Origin: DASUBN01 sp036500225
GTDB lineage: Bacteria > Pseudomonadota > Gammaproteobacteria > Natronospirales > REEB76
Direction: 5' to 3'
Length of the DNA stretch: 64,000 bases
Assembly: GCA_036500225.1 (NCBI GenBank)
Contig: DASYCJ010000047.1
Span: forward strand, 15,785 to 79,784
Shown: positions 52,227 to 61,795 of the stretch, piece after piece
Numbering within the stretch: position 1 is the first letter of the stretch
Layout of the letters: every line of letters begins with the position of its first letter
Made by a program: the position numbers and the translations under genes
The notes under the pieces: generated by a model
The model's database searches: none
What the model was told of the DNA's origin: nothing
The model's input: the letters and a program-made list of their open reading frames with translations, nothing else

Positions 52227-54527
52227 ATGGCTGAGCAGATGTATACGGTCAAGGGTTCCGAACAGCAGCCGCTGAAGGAGTTCACGGAGAAGGCGTACCT
52301 GGATTACTCCATGTACGTGATCCTGGATCGCGCCTTGCCGCATATCGGTGACGGCCTGAAGCCGGTGCAGCGCCGCATCATCTTCGCCATGTCGGAGCTC
52401 TCGCTGGACTACCAGGCGAAACCTAAGAAATCCGCCCGTACCGTGGGCGACGTGCTCGGTAAGTACCACCCCCATGGTGACTCCGCCTGCTATGAAGCCA
52501 TGGTGCTCATGGCTCAGCCCTTCTCCTACCGTTATCCCATCATCGAAGGCCAGGGAAACTGGGGCTCACCGGATGATCCCAAGTCCTTCGCTGCCATGCG
52601 CTACACGGAAGCCAAGCTCTCCAAGTACGCAGAAGTGCTTTTATCAGAATTAGGCCAGGGCACCGTGGACTGGGGCCTGAACTTCGACGGCACTCTGGAA
52701 GAGCCGCTGATGCTCCCGGCGCGGCTGCCGAACGTGCTGCTCAATGGTTCCACGGGCATCGCCGTAGGTATGGCCACGGATATCCTGCCCCACAACCTGC
52801 GGGAAGTGGCGAGCGCCTGTATCCATCTGTTGGATGAGCCCAAGGCCACGGTGCGGGATCTCTGCGAACACATCAAGGGACCGGACTTCCCCACAGCCGC
52901 CGAGATCATCACGCCCAAGGCTGAGCTGCGGCAGATGTACGACACCGGCAACGGCAGTGTGCGGGTGCGTGCCAAGTGGAGCCGTGACAAGAGCACGGCC
53001 GAGATCGTGGTCACGGCGCTGCCTTACCAGGTGTCCGGCGCCAAGATCTTGGAACAGATCGCCACCCAGATGCGCAACAAGAAGTTGCCTATGGTGGAAG
53101 ACCTACGGGACGAGTCCGACCATGAGAACCCCACGCGTCTCGTCATCGTGCCGCGCTCGAACCGGGTGGATTCCGACGAGCTGATGGCGCACCTGTTCGC
53201 CACCACCGATCTGGAGAGGAGCTACCGGGTCAACTTCAATATGATCGGGTTGGATGGCCGCCCGTCTGTGAAGAACCTCAAGGACATCATCTCCGAGTGG
53301 CTGGAGTTCCGCCTCAAGACGGTCACGCGCCGCCTCGAGTTCCGTCTGGATAAGGTGGAGAAGCGCCTGCACATCCTGGCGGGCATGTTGACGGCTTTCC
53401 TCAATATCGATGAGGTCATCGCCATCATCCGCAAGCACGACGAGCCCAAGCCCGTGCTGATGAAGAAGTTCAAGCTCTCGGACATCCAGGCGGAAGCCAT
53501 CCTGGAACTCAAGCTGCGGCACCTGGCCAAGCTCGAGGAGATGAAGATCCGGGGCGAGCAGAAGGACCTGGCAGCCGAGCGCAAGACGCTGGAAGAGACG
53601 CTGGGCTCCAAGGCCAAGCTCAAGAAATTGATCCGCAGCGAACTCATCGCTGATGCAGCCACCTACGGTGACGACCGCCGTTCCAAGCTGGTGGAGAAGG
53701 CCGTCGCCGCCCAGGCCATCGACGAGACCCAGTTGCTGCCGACCGAGCCCACCACCGTGATCCTATCCAAGTCCGGCTGGGTGCGTGCCGCCAAGGGTCA
53801 TGAGCTGGATCCCACGACCCTGAGCTATAAGTCAGGCGACTCGTTCCTGGCGGCCGCCTACGGCAAGAGCAACCAGACCGCGATATTCTTGGATTCCACC
53901 GGCCGCGCCTATTCTCTGCCGGCCCATACCTTGCCTTCGGCACGCAGCCAGGGCGAACCGCTCACGGGTCGCGTGTCCCCGCCGGACGGCGCTACCTTCG
54001 CCGGCGCGCTCATCGGGGAGCCCACGGATCTATGGCTGGTGGCGAACGATCTGGGTTACGGCTTCGTGGTGAAGCTCGCGGAACTCATCACCCGCAACCG
54101 TTCCGGCAAGGTGGTGCTGAAACTCAAGCCCGGCGCCAAGGTGGATGTGCCGTCTCCGATCAAGGACCCGAAGACCGATCAGTTGGTCGCTGTGAGCAAC
54201 GAAGGCCACATCCTGGTATTCGGCATCAAGAACCTGCCGGAGCTCGCTCGCGGCAAGGGCAACAAGATCATGGGCATCAATACCAAGAAGCATGCGGCTC
54301 GCGAAGAGTTCATGTCTGTCATCACCAGCGTGCCGGCGAATGAGAATCTGATAATCGTCTGTGGCAGTCGCCATATGACTCTCACGCCCAAGGAACTGGC
54401 GGAGTACAAGGGCGATCGGGGCCGCAAGGGACTGAAGCTGCCCAAGAACTACCGCAACGTGGATGCGCTGTATCCGGAGTCCCGTTGGCCGGGTAAGAAT
54501 GCAGGGAAAGCGGGCGCGAAGGACTAA
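52227..54527 (+). CDS. parC: DNA topoisomerase IV subunit A
   Basis: DNA-breaking subunit of topoisomerase IV, 766 residues. The catalytic Tyr is in AAMRYTEAKLSKYAE. The quinolone region reads KYHPHGDSACYEAM with Ser86 and Glu90 (equivalent to E. coli Ser80 and Glu84), the drug-sensitive residues. The C-terminal part is a shortened beta-pinwheel, as in ParC, without a GyrA box. It converges on the FimX-like gene with four bases between the stops. Confidence 0.96.
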   Translation: MAEQMYTVKGSEQQPLKEFTEKAYLDYSMYVILDRALPHIGDGLKPVQRRIIFAMSELSLDYQAKPKKSARTVGDVLGKYHPHGDSACYEAMVLMAQPFSYRYPIIEGQGNWGSPDDPKSFAAMRYTEAKLSKYAEVLLSELGQGTVDWGLNFDGTLEEPLMLPARLPNVLLNGSTGIAVGMATDILPHNLREVASACIHLLDEPKATVRDLCEHIKGPDFPTAAEIITPKAELRQMYDTGNGSVRVRAKWSRDKSTAEIVVTALPYQVSGAKILEQIATQMRNKKLPMVEDLRDESDHENPTRLVIVPRSNRVDSDELMAHLFATTDLERSYRVNFNMIGLDGRPSVKNLKDIISEWLEFRLKTVTRRLEFRLDKVEKRLHILAGMLTAFLNIDEVIAIIRKHDEPKPVLMKKFKLSDIQAEAILELKLRHLAKLEEMKIRGEQKDLAAERKTLEETLGSKAKLKKLIRSELIADAATYGDDRRSKLVEKAVAAQAIDETQLLPTEPTTVILSKSGWVRAAKGHELDPTTLSYKSGDSFLAAAYGKSNQTAIFLDSTGRAYSLPAHTLPSARSQGEPLTGRVSPPDGATFAGALIGEPTDLWLVANDLGYGFVVKLAELITRNRSGKVVLKLKPGAKVDVPSPIKDPKTDQLVAVSNEGHILVFGIKNLPELARGKGNKIMGINTKKHAAREEFMSVITSVPANENLIIVCGSRHMTLTPKELAEYKGDRGRKGLKLPKNYRNVDALYPESRWPGKNAGKAGAKD

Positions 54528-54531
54528 GAAG

Positions 54532-56751
54532 TTATCGTGGTGCTTTCGCGTCCGTCATGACGACTTCGGCTTCTTGCACGATGTTGCCCTGGATGTATTC
54601 GATACCCAGAGTGTAGAGCACCGCCATGGTCTCGGGCTTCTCCACGCGTTCGGCCACGGTCTTGATGCCGAGGCCCTGAGCCTTCTCCACGATCTTCTTC
54701 ACCGTGTCGCTGCGCTTGGGGTCGGTGGCCAGCACCGCGCTGATGCTGCCGTCGATCTTCAGGAAGTCCACGCCCTTGATAAGGTCGAGGGTGTGCATAG
54801 GGTCGTGGCCGATGCCGAAATGCTCAAGGGCGAAGCCGCATTTCAGTTTCTTCACACCTTCGGCGAAGCCGCTGGTGTCGGTCAGGTATTTCTCGGCGGA
54901 CTTCTCCGGGATCTCAAATATCAGATTTCCGGGTTCGATGCCCGTCACGGTACTCAGCAATTTCTCGATCCAGGGCAGCAGGTTCTTGTCCGTGAGTGAC
55001 TGGTCTGAGAGGCGCACGAACAGGCTGCTCTTATGGCCCTGCTTGGCGCGGTCCGCCATCATCTTCACGGAGTTCTCGAGAATCCAGCGGTCGATGGCCG
55101 GCATCATGTTGATGCGTTCCGCGGCAGGCAGGAAGTCCTTGGGCGGTATCTCCTCATCCTTATCGCCACGCAGGCGTACCAACACGTCGTGCAGGTCGGT
55201 GGGGTCGCCGGTGAGGCTCGCCACTGGCTGGAAGGCGAGGATGAACTTATTGAGCTTGAGGCCTTCCGTGAGGCGGCGTTGCCACTCGGTATCGGTGACA
55301 CGGCCTTCGGCGTCCACGGTGGGCGGCGTCCAGCCCACCACCTTGTTGCCGCCCTGTTGGATGGCGGTGCGGTGTGCCTGCTCCGCGTCCTCCAGTAGCT
55401 TCTCGGCGTTAGTGGTGCGGCTTCCGTCCATCTCCACGTAGGAGATGCTCACGGTCAGGCTGGTGGACTTGCCGCCGGCCTGGAAGATGCGGCTGGAGGC
55501 GGCGGTGCGCAGCTTGTCGGACCACTCGCCCACGTCCTTCAGCTTCGGCCGGACCACTAGGGCCATGAACACGGTGCCACCGAATCGCGCCACTTGGTCG
55601 TCTTTCTCGGCGGTGCTGCGGATCAGGTCCGATAGCGCCTTGATGATGTTGTCGCTGGCCAGCACGCCGACCTTCTCGGCCACGGCGGTGAACTTATCCG
55701 GCTTGATGATGATGAGTGCACGCACCGCGCCTTTGGGTGGCTCCTTCATGGCCTGGCCGAGCACTTCCAGGAAGCGATTGCGGTTCAGGAGGCCAGTGTA
55801 GAGATCCAGGTTGCGGTAGGTGGTGAGCTGCTGCACGCTGGCGGCGAGCTTCTGGGTGAGCTGTTCGTTCTGTTCCTTGAGTTGCTCGATCTGTTGGCCG
55901 AAGCCTTCCGCTTTCTCCTGGGCCTTGGCATGCACCTTCACTGCCAGTTCCTGGGCCTGCTGCGTCTTGGCCTGGGCTTCCTTGGCGCCCGCATCGCTAC
56001 GGATGGAGATGGCGATGGCGTGCTCGCCGTCCACTTCCACCTGGGCGAACTCGAGGTTGGTGTTGAAGGGTTTGCCGTCGGCATGGCGGCCCTTCACAGC
56101 CAGGGGTTCCTGGTTCTGGCCCTTGCCGGCCACCTTGAGCGCTTCCTTGAGCGCGCCCTGGGATTCACCTTCGAAGAGTTCCAGGACCGGCGTACCTTCG
56201 ATGTCGCCGCTCTCGTTGTGCCCGAACAGTTCCAGGAACGCGGGGTTGGCGGAGAGGATGATGCCGTCATGCACATACGTGAGGGCGTCCTTGGACTCCT
56301 TCACCACCAGATTGATGCGTTTCTCGTATTCGTGGAGTTTGACGCTGGCCTGTTCGAAGTCGCGGGCCAGGTGCAGCACTTCCATCTCACGCGACACCAC
56401 CGCCTGCATATGCTCCACCTGTGACATGGAGACCACGTCGCGGGCGCCAGTGTTGATGATCTCGGCCACGATGATCGGCTTGATGCTGTCCGCGATGGCG
56501 ATGATCGGGACGTTGGGCAAGGTCATGTCCCGCAGGCGCACTACGTCGGCGAAGGGCGCCGCCGGCACGCTGGTGGAGCAGAGGATCAGGTCAGGCTTCT
56601 GCTGCTTGAGGCTCTTCTCGGCATCGTCGATGCTCGCCACCCAGATCGGACGGACGGCATGGCCCGCGTTACGCAGCGTGCTGTTGAGAGTCTCTGCATC
56701 GTTCTGCGAAGGCGCGACGACCAGGACAGGCAGGACGCTGCGTGGCGACAA
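54532..56751 (-). CDS. FimX-like degenerate GGDEF-EAL protein (c-di-GMP receptor)
   Basis: A 739-residue cytosolic protein with REC-like (about 1-125), PAS (about 140-255), coiled coil (about 255-310), GGDEF-like (about 315-465) and EAL-like (about 485-735) domains. The REC-like part has no phospho-acceptor Asp in LILCSTSVP. GGDEF is replaced by FGGTVF, and EALLR by VLVRLRG; the EAL metal ligands appear as EIPEK and EHFGIGH. So neither synthesis nor hydrolysis of c-di-GMP is expected and it should bind the nucleotide, like FimX in type IV pilus control. Start is TTG with GAGGAG upstream. It converges on parC. Confidence 0.88.
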   Translation of the reverse strand: MSPRSVLPVLVVAPSQNDAETLNSTLRNAGHAVRPIWVASIDDAEKSLKQQKPDLILCSTSVPAAPFADVVRLRDMTLPNVPIIAIADSIKPIIVAEIINTGARDVVSMSQVEHMQAVVSREMEVLHLARDFEQASVKLHEYEKRINLVVKESKDALTYVHDGIILSANPAFLELFGHNESGDIEGTPVLELFEGESQGALKEALKVAGKGQNQEPLAVKGRHADGKPFNTNLEFAQVEVDGEHAIAISIRSDAGAKEAQAKTQQAQELAVKVHAKAQEKAEGFGQQIEQLKEQNEQLTQKLAASVQQLTTYRNLDLYTGLLNRNRFLEVLGQAMKEPPKGAVRALIIIKPDKFTAVAEKVGVLASDNIIKALSDLIRSTAEKDDQVARFGGTVFMALVVRPKLKDVGEWSDKLRTAASSRIFQAGGKSTSLTVSISYVEMDGSRTTNAEKLLEDAEQAHRTAIQQGGNKVVGWTPPTVDAEGRVTDTEWQRRLTEGLKLNKFILAFQPVASLTGDPTDLHDVLVRLRGDKDEEIPPKDFLPAAERINMMPAIDRWILENSVKMMADRAKQGHKSSLFVRLSDQSLTDKNLLPWIEKLLSTVTGIEPGNLIFEIPEKSAEKYLTDTSGFAEGVKKLKCGFALEHFGIGHDPMHTLDLIKGVDFLKIDGSISAVLATDPKRSDTVKKIVEKAQGLGIKTVAERVEKPETMAVLYTLGIEYIQGNIVQEAEVVMTDAKAPR

Positions 56752-56839
56752 GACAACTCCTCAAATGAGACCGTTAACCCCTTGCACGGACGGGTATTTT
56801 TATCGCATCCCCGACGGATTTACCAGTGATTACGCCGGC

Positions 56840-57847
56840 CTAACCGCCGCAGGATGGCTCCGGACCCGGTGTCACCGGCATCTTCGACGGCGCCCCCGGG
56901 ACCTCCCGCACCAGTTTGGGTACGAGATAACCAGGTAAGCGGGCGCGGAGTGCGGCCATGAGCTCCAAAGCCTTAGGTTCCGACACATCGAAGTGCGCGG
57001 CGCCGGCCACCGGGTCCAACAGGTTCAAGTAATAGGGCAGTACCTGCCCGGCGAACAGGGCTTCCGACAGATCGGACAGGGCGTCGGCCGAATCGTTCAC
57101 GCCACGCAAGAGCACGGTCTGGTTGAGCAGCGTGACGCCGGCTTCGCGCAGGCGCGCGCAGGCATCGCGCACTGCCTGGTCCATCTCCCTGGCATGGTTC
57201 ACGTGTAACACCACCACCTTCTGTAGGCGGCAGGCATTGAGCCATGCCGCCAAGGCGTCATCCACGCGGGAGGGCAGTACCACGGGCTGGCGGGTATGGA
57301 TGCGCAGCCTCTCTATATGAGGTATGTCTTCCAGGGCCCGCGCCAGCGCCGCCAGGCGCGTATCGCTCAGGGACAGGGGGTCACCGCCGCTCAGGATCAC
57401 TTCGTCGATGGAAGCGTCGGCTTTGAGGTATTCCAGGGCTTCGCGCCACTCGTCGGTGCGGGCGGTCTCATCGGTATAGGGGAAGTGGCGGCGGAAACAG
57501 TAGCGGCAATGCACGCCACAGGCGCCGGTGGTGATGAGCAGCACCCGGCCTTCATATTTATGCAGCAGGCCGCGGGCGGCCACGCTCGGCATGTCGCCTA
57601 CTGGATCCCGGACATAACCGGGCACGTCCTTGAGCTCTTCACCCAGGGGCAGGACCTGGCGCAGCAGCGGATCGGCGGGGTCGCCTTTGCGCATGCGGTG
57701 CACGAAGGCGCGCGGCACCCGCAGCGGGAAGGTCGCGGCGGCCTGCCGGGCGGGTTCCAGCCAATCCGACCCCAAGCCCAAGAGTGCCAGCAGTTCCGCG
57801 GGGTCGCGCACTGCATCGGCCATCTCGGTCTGCCAGCGGGTGGTCAT
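56840..57847 (-). CDS. epmB: EF-P beta-lysylation protein EpmB (lysine 2,3-aminomutase)
   Basis: Radical-SAM, PLP-dependent enzyme converting (S)-alpha-lysine to (R)-beta-lysine, the substrate for EF-P modification. The 335-residue protein has the cluster motif TGACGVHCRYCFRRHFPY (Cx3Cx2C), the EVILSGGDPLSLSD block, and HTRQPVVLPSRVDDAL, typical of short EpmB rather than clostridial aminomutase. It is divergent from efp, 123 bases away, and epmA follows efp, so the full set is in one place. Confidence 0.95.
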   Translation of the reverse strand: MTTRWQTEMADAVRDPAELLALLGLGSDWLEPARQAAATFPLRVPRAFVHRMRKGDPADPLLRQVLPLGEELKDVPGYVRDPVGDMPSVAARGLLHKYEGRVLLITTGACGVHCRYCFRRHFPYTDETARTDEWREALEYLKADASIDEVILSGGDPLSLSDTRLAALARALEDIPHIERLRIHTRQPVVLPSRVDDALAAWLNACRLQKVVVLHVNHAREMDQAVRDACARLREAGVTLLNQTVLLRGVNDSADALSDLSEALFAGQVLPYYLNLLDPVAGAAHFDVSEPKALELMAALRARLPGYLVPKLVREVPGAPSKMPVTPGPEPSCGG

Positions 57848-57970
57848 GAGGGTGTCAGGGCTGCCCGGAGACGGGCGGTAGGGTATGATTACGCGCTTTT
57901 TCTGGCCGCCCCTCTATATAGAAGGCTGCCCGGACCCATTTTAACACTTGGCGCATATCGGGATATTTCC

Positions 57971-58537
57971 ATGAGCGGTTACAGCACCAGCGAATTCAAG
58001 TCCGGCCTCAAGATCATGATGGACGGCGACCCCTATACCATCCTCGAGAACGAGGCCGTGAAGCCGGGCAAGGGCCAGGCCTTCAACCGGATCAAGATCC
58101 GTAACCTTAAGACGGGCAAGGTGCTGGACCGCAACCTGAAGTCCGGCGATACGGTGGAAGCCGCCGACATCGCCGAACTGGACGTGCAGTACCTATACGG
58201 CGATGGCCAGTTCTGGCACTTCATGAACCCCGAGAACTACGAGCAGCTGGCCGCCGATGCCACCGCCATGGGTGACTCCAAGAACTGGCTCAAGGGCGAA
58301 GAGCTCTGCAAGATCATGCTCTGGGACGGCAAGCCCCTGGCGGTCACCGCGCCCATCTTCGCCATCCTCAAGGTCACCCAGACCGATCCAGGCGCCCGTG
58401 GCGACACTGTCACCGGTGGCAGCAAACCCGCCGTGCTGGAAACCGGTGCCACGGTGAAAGTGCCGCTGTTCATCAATGAAGGCGACCTCATCAAGGTGGA
58501 CACGCGCTCGGCTGAATACGTAGCCCGCGCAAAGTGA
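57971..58537 (+). CDS. efp: Elongation factor P
   Basis: Relieves ribosome stalling at polyproline. The 188-residue protein has the modification loop KPGKGQAF with Lys34, the site lysylated by EpmA, and the KOW, OB-1 and OB-2 domains ending in VDTRSAEYVARAK. The start at 57971 places Lys34 at its normal position; the open frame extends back through epmB's antisense without meaning. epmA begins 15 bases after the stop. Confidence 0.97.
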   Translation: MSGYSTSEFKSGLKIMMDGDPYTILENEAVKPGKGQAFNRIKIRNLKTGKVLDRNLKSGDTVEAADIAELDVQYLYGDGQFWHFMNPENYEQLAADATAMGDSKNWLKGEELCKIMLWDGKPLAVTAPIFAILKVTQTDPGARGDTVTGGSKPAVLETGATVKVPLFINEGDLIKVDTRSAEYVARAK

Positions 58538-58552
58538 ACCTAGTGGTCAGTC

Positions 58553-59509
58553 ATGTCTGACTGGCAACCCACAGCCTCTCTTGAGAATCTGAGATTACGC
58601 GCGGAGCTTCTGACCAAGCTCCGCGCTTTCTTCGCCACCCGCGGTGTCCTGGAAGTGGACACGCCAGCCCTGTCCCGGGCCGGCGCCACGGATCGCCACA
58701 TCCAGAGCTTCCGCATGGAAGATGGCCGCAAGGGCCATCTGTACTTGCATACCTCGCCTGAGTTCCCCATGAAACGCCTGCTCGCTTCCGGCGTCGGTGA
58801 CATCTACCAGATCTGCAAGGTCTTCCGCAACGGTGAAGTGGGGCGCATGCACAACCCCGAGTTCACCATGCTGGAGTGGTACCGGATAGGCTTCGATCAT
58901 CATCAGCTGATGGCGGAAGTGGCAATCCTGATCGGAGGCTTGATACCCGAATTGGACCCGCCGGAATTCCTGACGTATCGGGAAGCATTTCAGCTGCATG
59001 CGGGCTTCGACGTCACCAAGGCCGGCAGCAAGGATTGCATCGCCGCCTTGAACCGCGCTGGGCGCCAGGTGCCGGCCGAAGACCAGTTGGATTTCGACGC
59101 GTGGCTGGACATGGTGGCCGGGGATCTGGTCTACCCCAAGCTGGGCAGAGGGCGCCTTACCTTCATATACAACTATCCCGCCAGCCAGGCGGCTCTCGCC
59201 AGGATCTGGCCCGGCGATCCGCCGGTGGCGGAGCGCTTCGAGGCCTTCGTCGACGGTGTGGAACTGGTGAACGGTTTCCATGAGCTGGCTGACGCCACAG
59301 AGCAGGGCCGGCGCTTCGATTCAGACCTCGCCCATCGAAAGGCCGGCGGACTCGCGCAGGTGCCACGGGACGAGCTGCTGCTGACGGCGTTGGCCCATGG
59401 CCTGCCGGATTGTGCCGGTGTGGCGTTGGGCTTCGACCGTCTGGTGATGGTCGCGGCGCGCGCCTCGTCCCTGGCTGAAGTGATCGCCTTCCCTGCCGAT
59501 CGGGCTTGA
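58553..59509 (+). CDS. epmA: EF-P--(R)-beta-lysine ligase EpmA
   Basis: A class II lysyl-tRNA-synthetase paralogue lacking the anticodon-binding domain, which attaches (R)-beta-lysine to Lys34 of EF-P. The 318-residue protein has RGVLEVDTPALSRAGATDRHI, motif 2 region YLHTSPEFPMKRLLASG...KVFRNGEVGRMHNPEFTMLEWYR and motif 3 GVALGFDRLVM. It follows efp on the same transcript; with epmB opposite, modification is likely complete apart from EpmC hydroxylase, not seen here. Confidence 0.95.
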   Translation: MSDWQPTASLENLRLRAELLTKLRAFFATRGVLEVDTPALSRAGATDRHIQSFRMEDGRKGHLYLHTSPEFPMKRLLASGVGDIYQICKVFRNGEVGRMHNPEFTMLEWYRIGFDHHQLMAEVAILIGGLIPELDPPEFLTYREAFQLHAGFDVTKAGSKDCIAALNRAGRQVPAEDQLDFDAWLDMVAGDLVYPKLGRGRLTFIYNYPASQAALARIWPGDPPVAERFEAFVDGVELVNGFHELADATEQGRRFDSDLAHRKAGGLAQVPRDELLLTALAHGLPDCAGVALGFDRLVMVAARASSLAEVIAFPADRA

Positions 59510-59517
59510 GAGATCTC

Positions 59518-59982
59518 ATGCGTACCCATCTATATATGTTGTCCTGTCTCCTTATGCTGGCAGGCAGCGCTTGCGCCGCCGAGCCGACCCAGGCCCAGAA
59601 GGATGAAGTCACTATTCGCCGGTCCTTGGCTGACTGGTTGACCGCCTTCAACAGTGGCGATTACGCCAAGGCAGCGCGGGTCTGGGCCCCGGATATGCAG
59701 GGCTGGGGCGACGAGGGTGAGGATAGTTATCAGCGCGAGATGGATTCAGCACGCAAGACGCCCAAGCTTGCGAACCCGCAGTACAGGTACCAGCTCAAGA
59801 TCGACGAAGTGATGGTGTCCGGTGACATGGCGGTGGTGCATGACACCTGGACCGAGATCGGTCCCACCGGCAAGGCCCGCACTTTCGGCAGCTTCGAAGT
59901 CTGGCGCCGGCAAGCGGACAAGAGCTGGAAGATCAGCCGTTGGATAGATGGGGCCGCGACCCCGGACAGCAGCGTAAAATAG
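59518..59982 (+). CDS. Exported SnoaL/NTF2-like (DUF4440-type) protein
   Basis: A 154-residue protein with a signal peptide (MRTHLYMLSCLLMLAGSACA, cleavage near CAAE) and an NTF2-like cone fold: RRSLADWLTAFNSGDYAKAARVWAPD near the start, VMVSGDMAVVHDTWTE and SWKISRWIDGAA at the end, typical of DUF4440/SnoaL-like domains. The final strand and Trp pattern are family marks; function is not known. ATG at 59518 gives the signal peptide; a TTG at 59506 would overlap the epmA stop. Confidence 0.8.
   Translation: MRTHLYMLSCLLMLAGSACAAEPTQAQKDEVTIRRSLADWLTAFNSGDYAKAARVWAPDMQGWGDEGEDSYQREMDSARKTPKLANPQYRYQLKIDEVMVSGDMAVVHDTWTEIGPTGKARTFGSFEVWRRQADKSWKISRWIDGAATPDSSVK
59975..59980 (+). promoter_or_regulatory. 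Putative -10 element for the fRMsr gene
   Basis: TAAAAT within CGTAAAATAGC, overlapping the last codons of the previous gene and 27 bases before the ATG. No -35 recognised. Confidence 0.35.
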
Positions 59983-60007
59983 CCCGTATCCAGGATTGGA
60001 GCAGACC

Positions 60008-60496
60008 ATGTTCGAGATGAAGAAACCGGTAGCCGTCGCGAGCAAGCAGGATCTGTATGCAGACCTCCTGTCCCAGACCAAGGGACTCTTGCATGACGAG
60101 CATGACCTCGTGGCCAATGCCGCCAATTTCTCGGCCTTGCTGTACCACAGCCTGCCGGACGTGAACTGGGTGGGTTTCTATTTTATGAAGGACGGTGAAC
60201 TGCTGGTGGGACCTTTCCAGGGTAAGCCCGCCTGCGTGCATATCGCTCTCGGCAGGGGCGTGTGTGGCACTGCCGCCCAGACCCGCGCGACCCAGCTGGT
60301 ACCAGACGTGAACGCCTTCCCAGGTCACATCTTCTGTGACGGGGATTCCCGCTCGGAACTGGTGGTGCCCCTGGTGTCCAAGGGCAAGATGATCGGCGTG
60401 CTGGACCTGGATAGCCCCAAGCTGGCACGTTTCGATGCGGAAGACCAGCAGGGGATAGAGACGCTCGCGAACATCTTCCTGGACAGTCTCAAATAA
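60008..60496 (+). CDS. msrC: Free methionine-(R)-sulfoxide reductase (GAF domain)
   Basis: Reduces free methionine-R-sulfoxide in the cytosol. The 162-residue GAF protein has the three Cys of the fRMsr family in CVHIALGRGVCGTAAQTR and HIFCDGDSRSELVVPL, with NWVGFYFMKDGELLVGPFQGKPAC before them. ATG at 60008 follows AGGATTGGAG; an in-frame TTG at 59996 is less likely. Its end overlaps the end of psd on the other strand by eight bases. Confidence 0.88.
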   Translation: MFEMKKPVAVASKQDLYADLLSQTKGLLHDEHDLVANAANFSALLYHSLPDVNWVGFYFMKDGELLVGPFQGKPACVHIALGRGVCGTAAQTRATQLVPDVNAFPGHIFCDGDSRSELVVPLVSKGKMIGVLDLDSPKLARFDAEDQQGIETLANIFLDSLK

Positions 60497-61352
60497 TCGA
60501 CGCTATCTTCTTGCCCATGCGTGTAGGTGTCGCCGCTTTGTAGCTCTCGTCCCAACGGATCCGATCTTTGGCGAACAGCAGCACCACCGTGGAACCCATG
60601 TTGAAGCGGCCTGCCTCAGCACCCTTGGCGAGTTGTATCTCACCTTTCCCGTAATCCCAACGGCGCACCGCTGAGCGCTGCGGCGGCGTGATCTCGCCGG
60701 CCCATACGGTCTCGATGCTGGCCACGTTGAGCGCGCCCACCATCACCAGGGCCATGGGTCCGGCCGGCGTGTCGAAGAGACAGGCCACGCGTTCGTTACG
60801 CGCGAACAGCCGCGGCACGGTGCGGGTGGTGGGCGGGTTCACACTGAACAGGCGCCCCGGCACGTGGGTCATGCGGGTGAGAGAGCCGTCTAGCGGCATG
60901 TGGATGCGATGGTAGTCCCGGGGCGAGAGATACAGGGTGGCGAAGCTGCCGCCCTCGAAGCGTGCTGCAGCCGCGGCATCGTCGCCCAGCAGTTCCAAGG
61001 CAGTGAAACCCTGACCCTTGGCCTGGAAGATGCGGCCGCCTTCGATGACGCCGATCTGGCTCACGGCGCCGTCCACCGGACAGGCTACGTCCTCCTTCCC
61101 GGAAGCGAGGGGGCGCGCACCGGATTTCAGGCTGCGCGTGAAGAAGGCGTTGAAGGTCGGATAGGCAGTGGTGTCCGGCTGTGCCGCCTCGCTCATGTCT
61201 ACGCCGAAACGGTGCACGAAATCGCGGATAGCCCAGTCCTTCAGCCCAGCGTGGGTGACGCGAGTCAGTCGATGGGTCAGGCGCGAGATGACGTGATGCG
61301 GCAGCGGATACTGCAACCAACTTTTGATGCGATCACTGAGAGATGCGTCCAT
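60489..61352 (-). CDS. psd: Phosphatidylserine decarboxylase proenzyme
   Basis: Makes phosphatidylethanolamine at the inner membrane. The 287-residue proenzyme self-cleaves at the GST in FNMGSTVVLLF to form the pyruvoyl group (Ser about residue 254). Other blocks are FNAFFTRSLKSGARPL, CPVDGAVSQIG, YHRIHMPLDGSL and FARNERVACLF. Its start is 2 bases after the PCu(A)C stop, so it is probably last in an SCO1-PCu(A)C-psd unit. Confidence 0.95.
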   Translation of the reverse strand: MDASLSDRIKSWLQYPLPHHVISRLTHRLTRVTHAGLKDWAIRDFVHRFGVDMSEAAQPDTTAYPTFNAFFTRSLKSGARPLASGKEDVACPVDGAVSQIGVIEGGRIFQAKGQGFTALELLGDDAAAAARFEGGSFATLYLSPRDYHRIHMPLDGSLTRMTHVPGRLFSVNPPTTRTVPRLFARNERVACLFDTPAGPMALVMVGALNVASIETVWAGEITPPQRSAVRRWDYGKGEIQLAKGAEAGRFNMGSTVVLLFAKDRIRWDESYKAATPTRMGKKIASII

Positions 61353-61354
61353 GC

Positions 61355-61795
61355 TCAGTGTTGCGGCGGATCGCGACGCACCTGCGCCAGGAGTGCCAAC
61401 TGCGATCCATCGGAGAAGGTGAGGGTCACGCTCGCCATGTCACCGGCGAACAGGTTCTTCTTCGGCTGCATCATCATCAGGTGGTAGCTGCCGGGTTTGA
61501 ACTCGACGCTGCCTTTGGCGGGGATCGCGATGTTCGATGCTGGCTCCATCTCCTCCACGCCGTTCTTTATGAAACTACGATGTATCTCCACTGAGCCGAA
61601 GTCGGGACTCTCCACTGCCGTGAGGGTGAGGGGTTTGTCCGTGAGGTTGGTCAGGACGAAGTATCCGGCCAACACGCCCACGCCCGGAGGAGCTTGGCGT
61701 ATCCAGACCAGCGAGGCGCGTACCGAAGGGCCGTCCGCTGCCATCAACGGCGACAGCATGCCCAGCAGCAAGAGCGGCAAGAAGAATCGCTTCAC
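61355..61795 (-). CDS. Periplasmic copper chaperone PCu(A)C
   Basis: A 146-residue exported copper carrier that delivers Cu(I) to cytochrome oxidase or SCO proteins. The signal peptide runs MKRFFLPLLLLGMLSPLMAADG. The copper site is H-Met rich: VEIHRSFIKNGVEEMEP and GSYHLMMMQPKK match the family pattern H-(n)-M-(n)-H-x-M. ATG at 61795 overlaps the SCO1 stop (ATGA), so it is made together with SCO1. Confidence 0.92.
   Translation of the reverse strand: MKRFFLPLLLLGMLSPLMAADGPSVRASLVWIRQAPPGVGVLAGYFVLTNLTDKPLTLTAVESPDFGSVEIHRSFIKNGVEEMEPASNIAIPAKGSVEFKPGSYHLMMMQPKKNLFAGDMASVTLTFSDGSQLALLAQVRRDPPQH

Noticed and set aside
55820..56938. Long plus-strand frame of 372 codons opposite the FimX-like gene
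   Set aside because: Low-complexity Ser/Cys/Trp-rich translation typical of an antisense shadow in GC-rich DNA; the minus-strand gene has clear domains.
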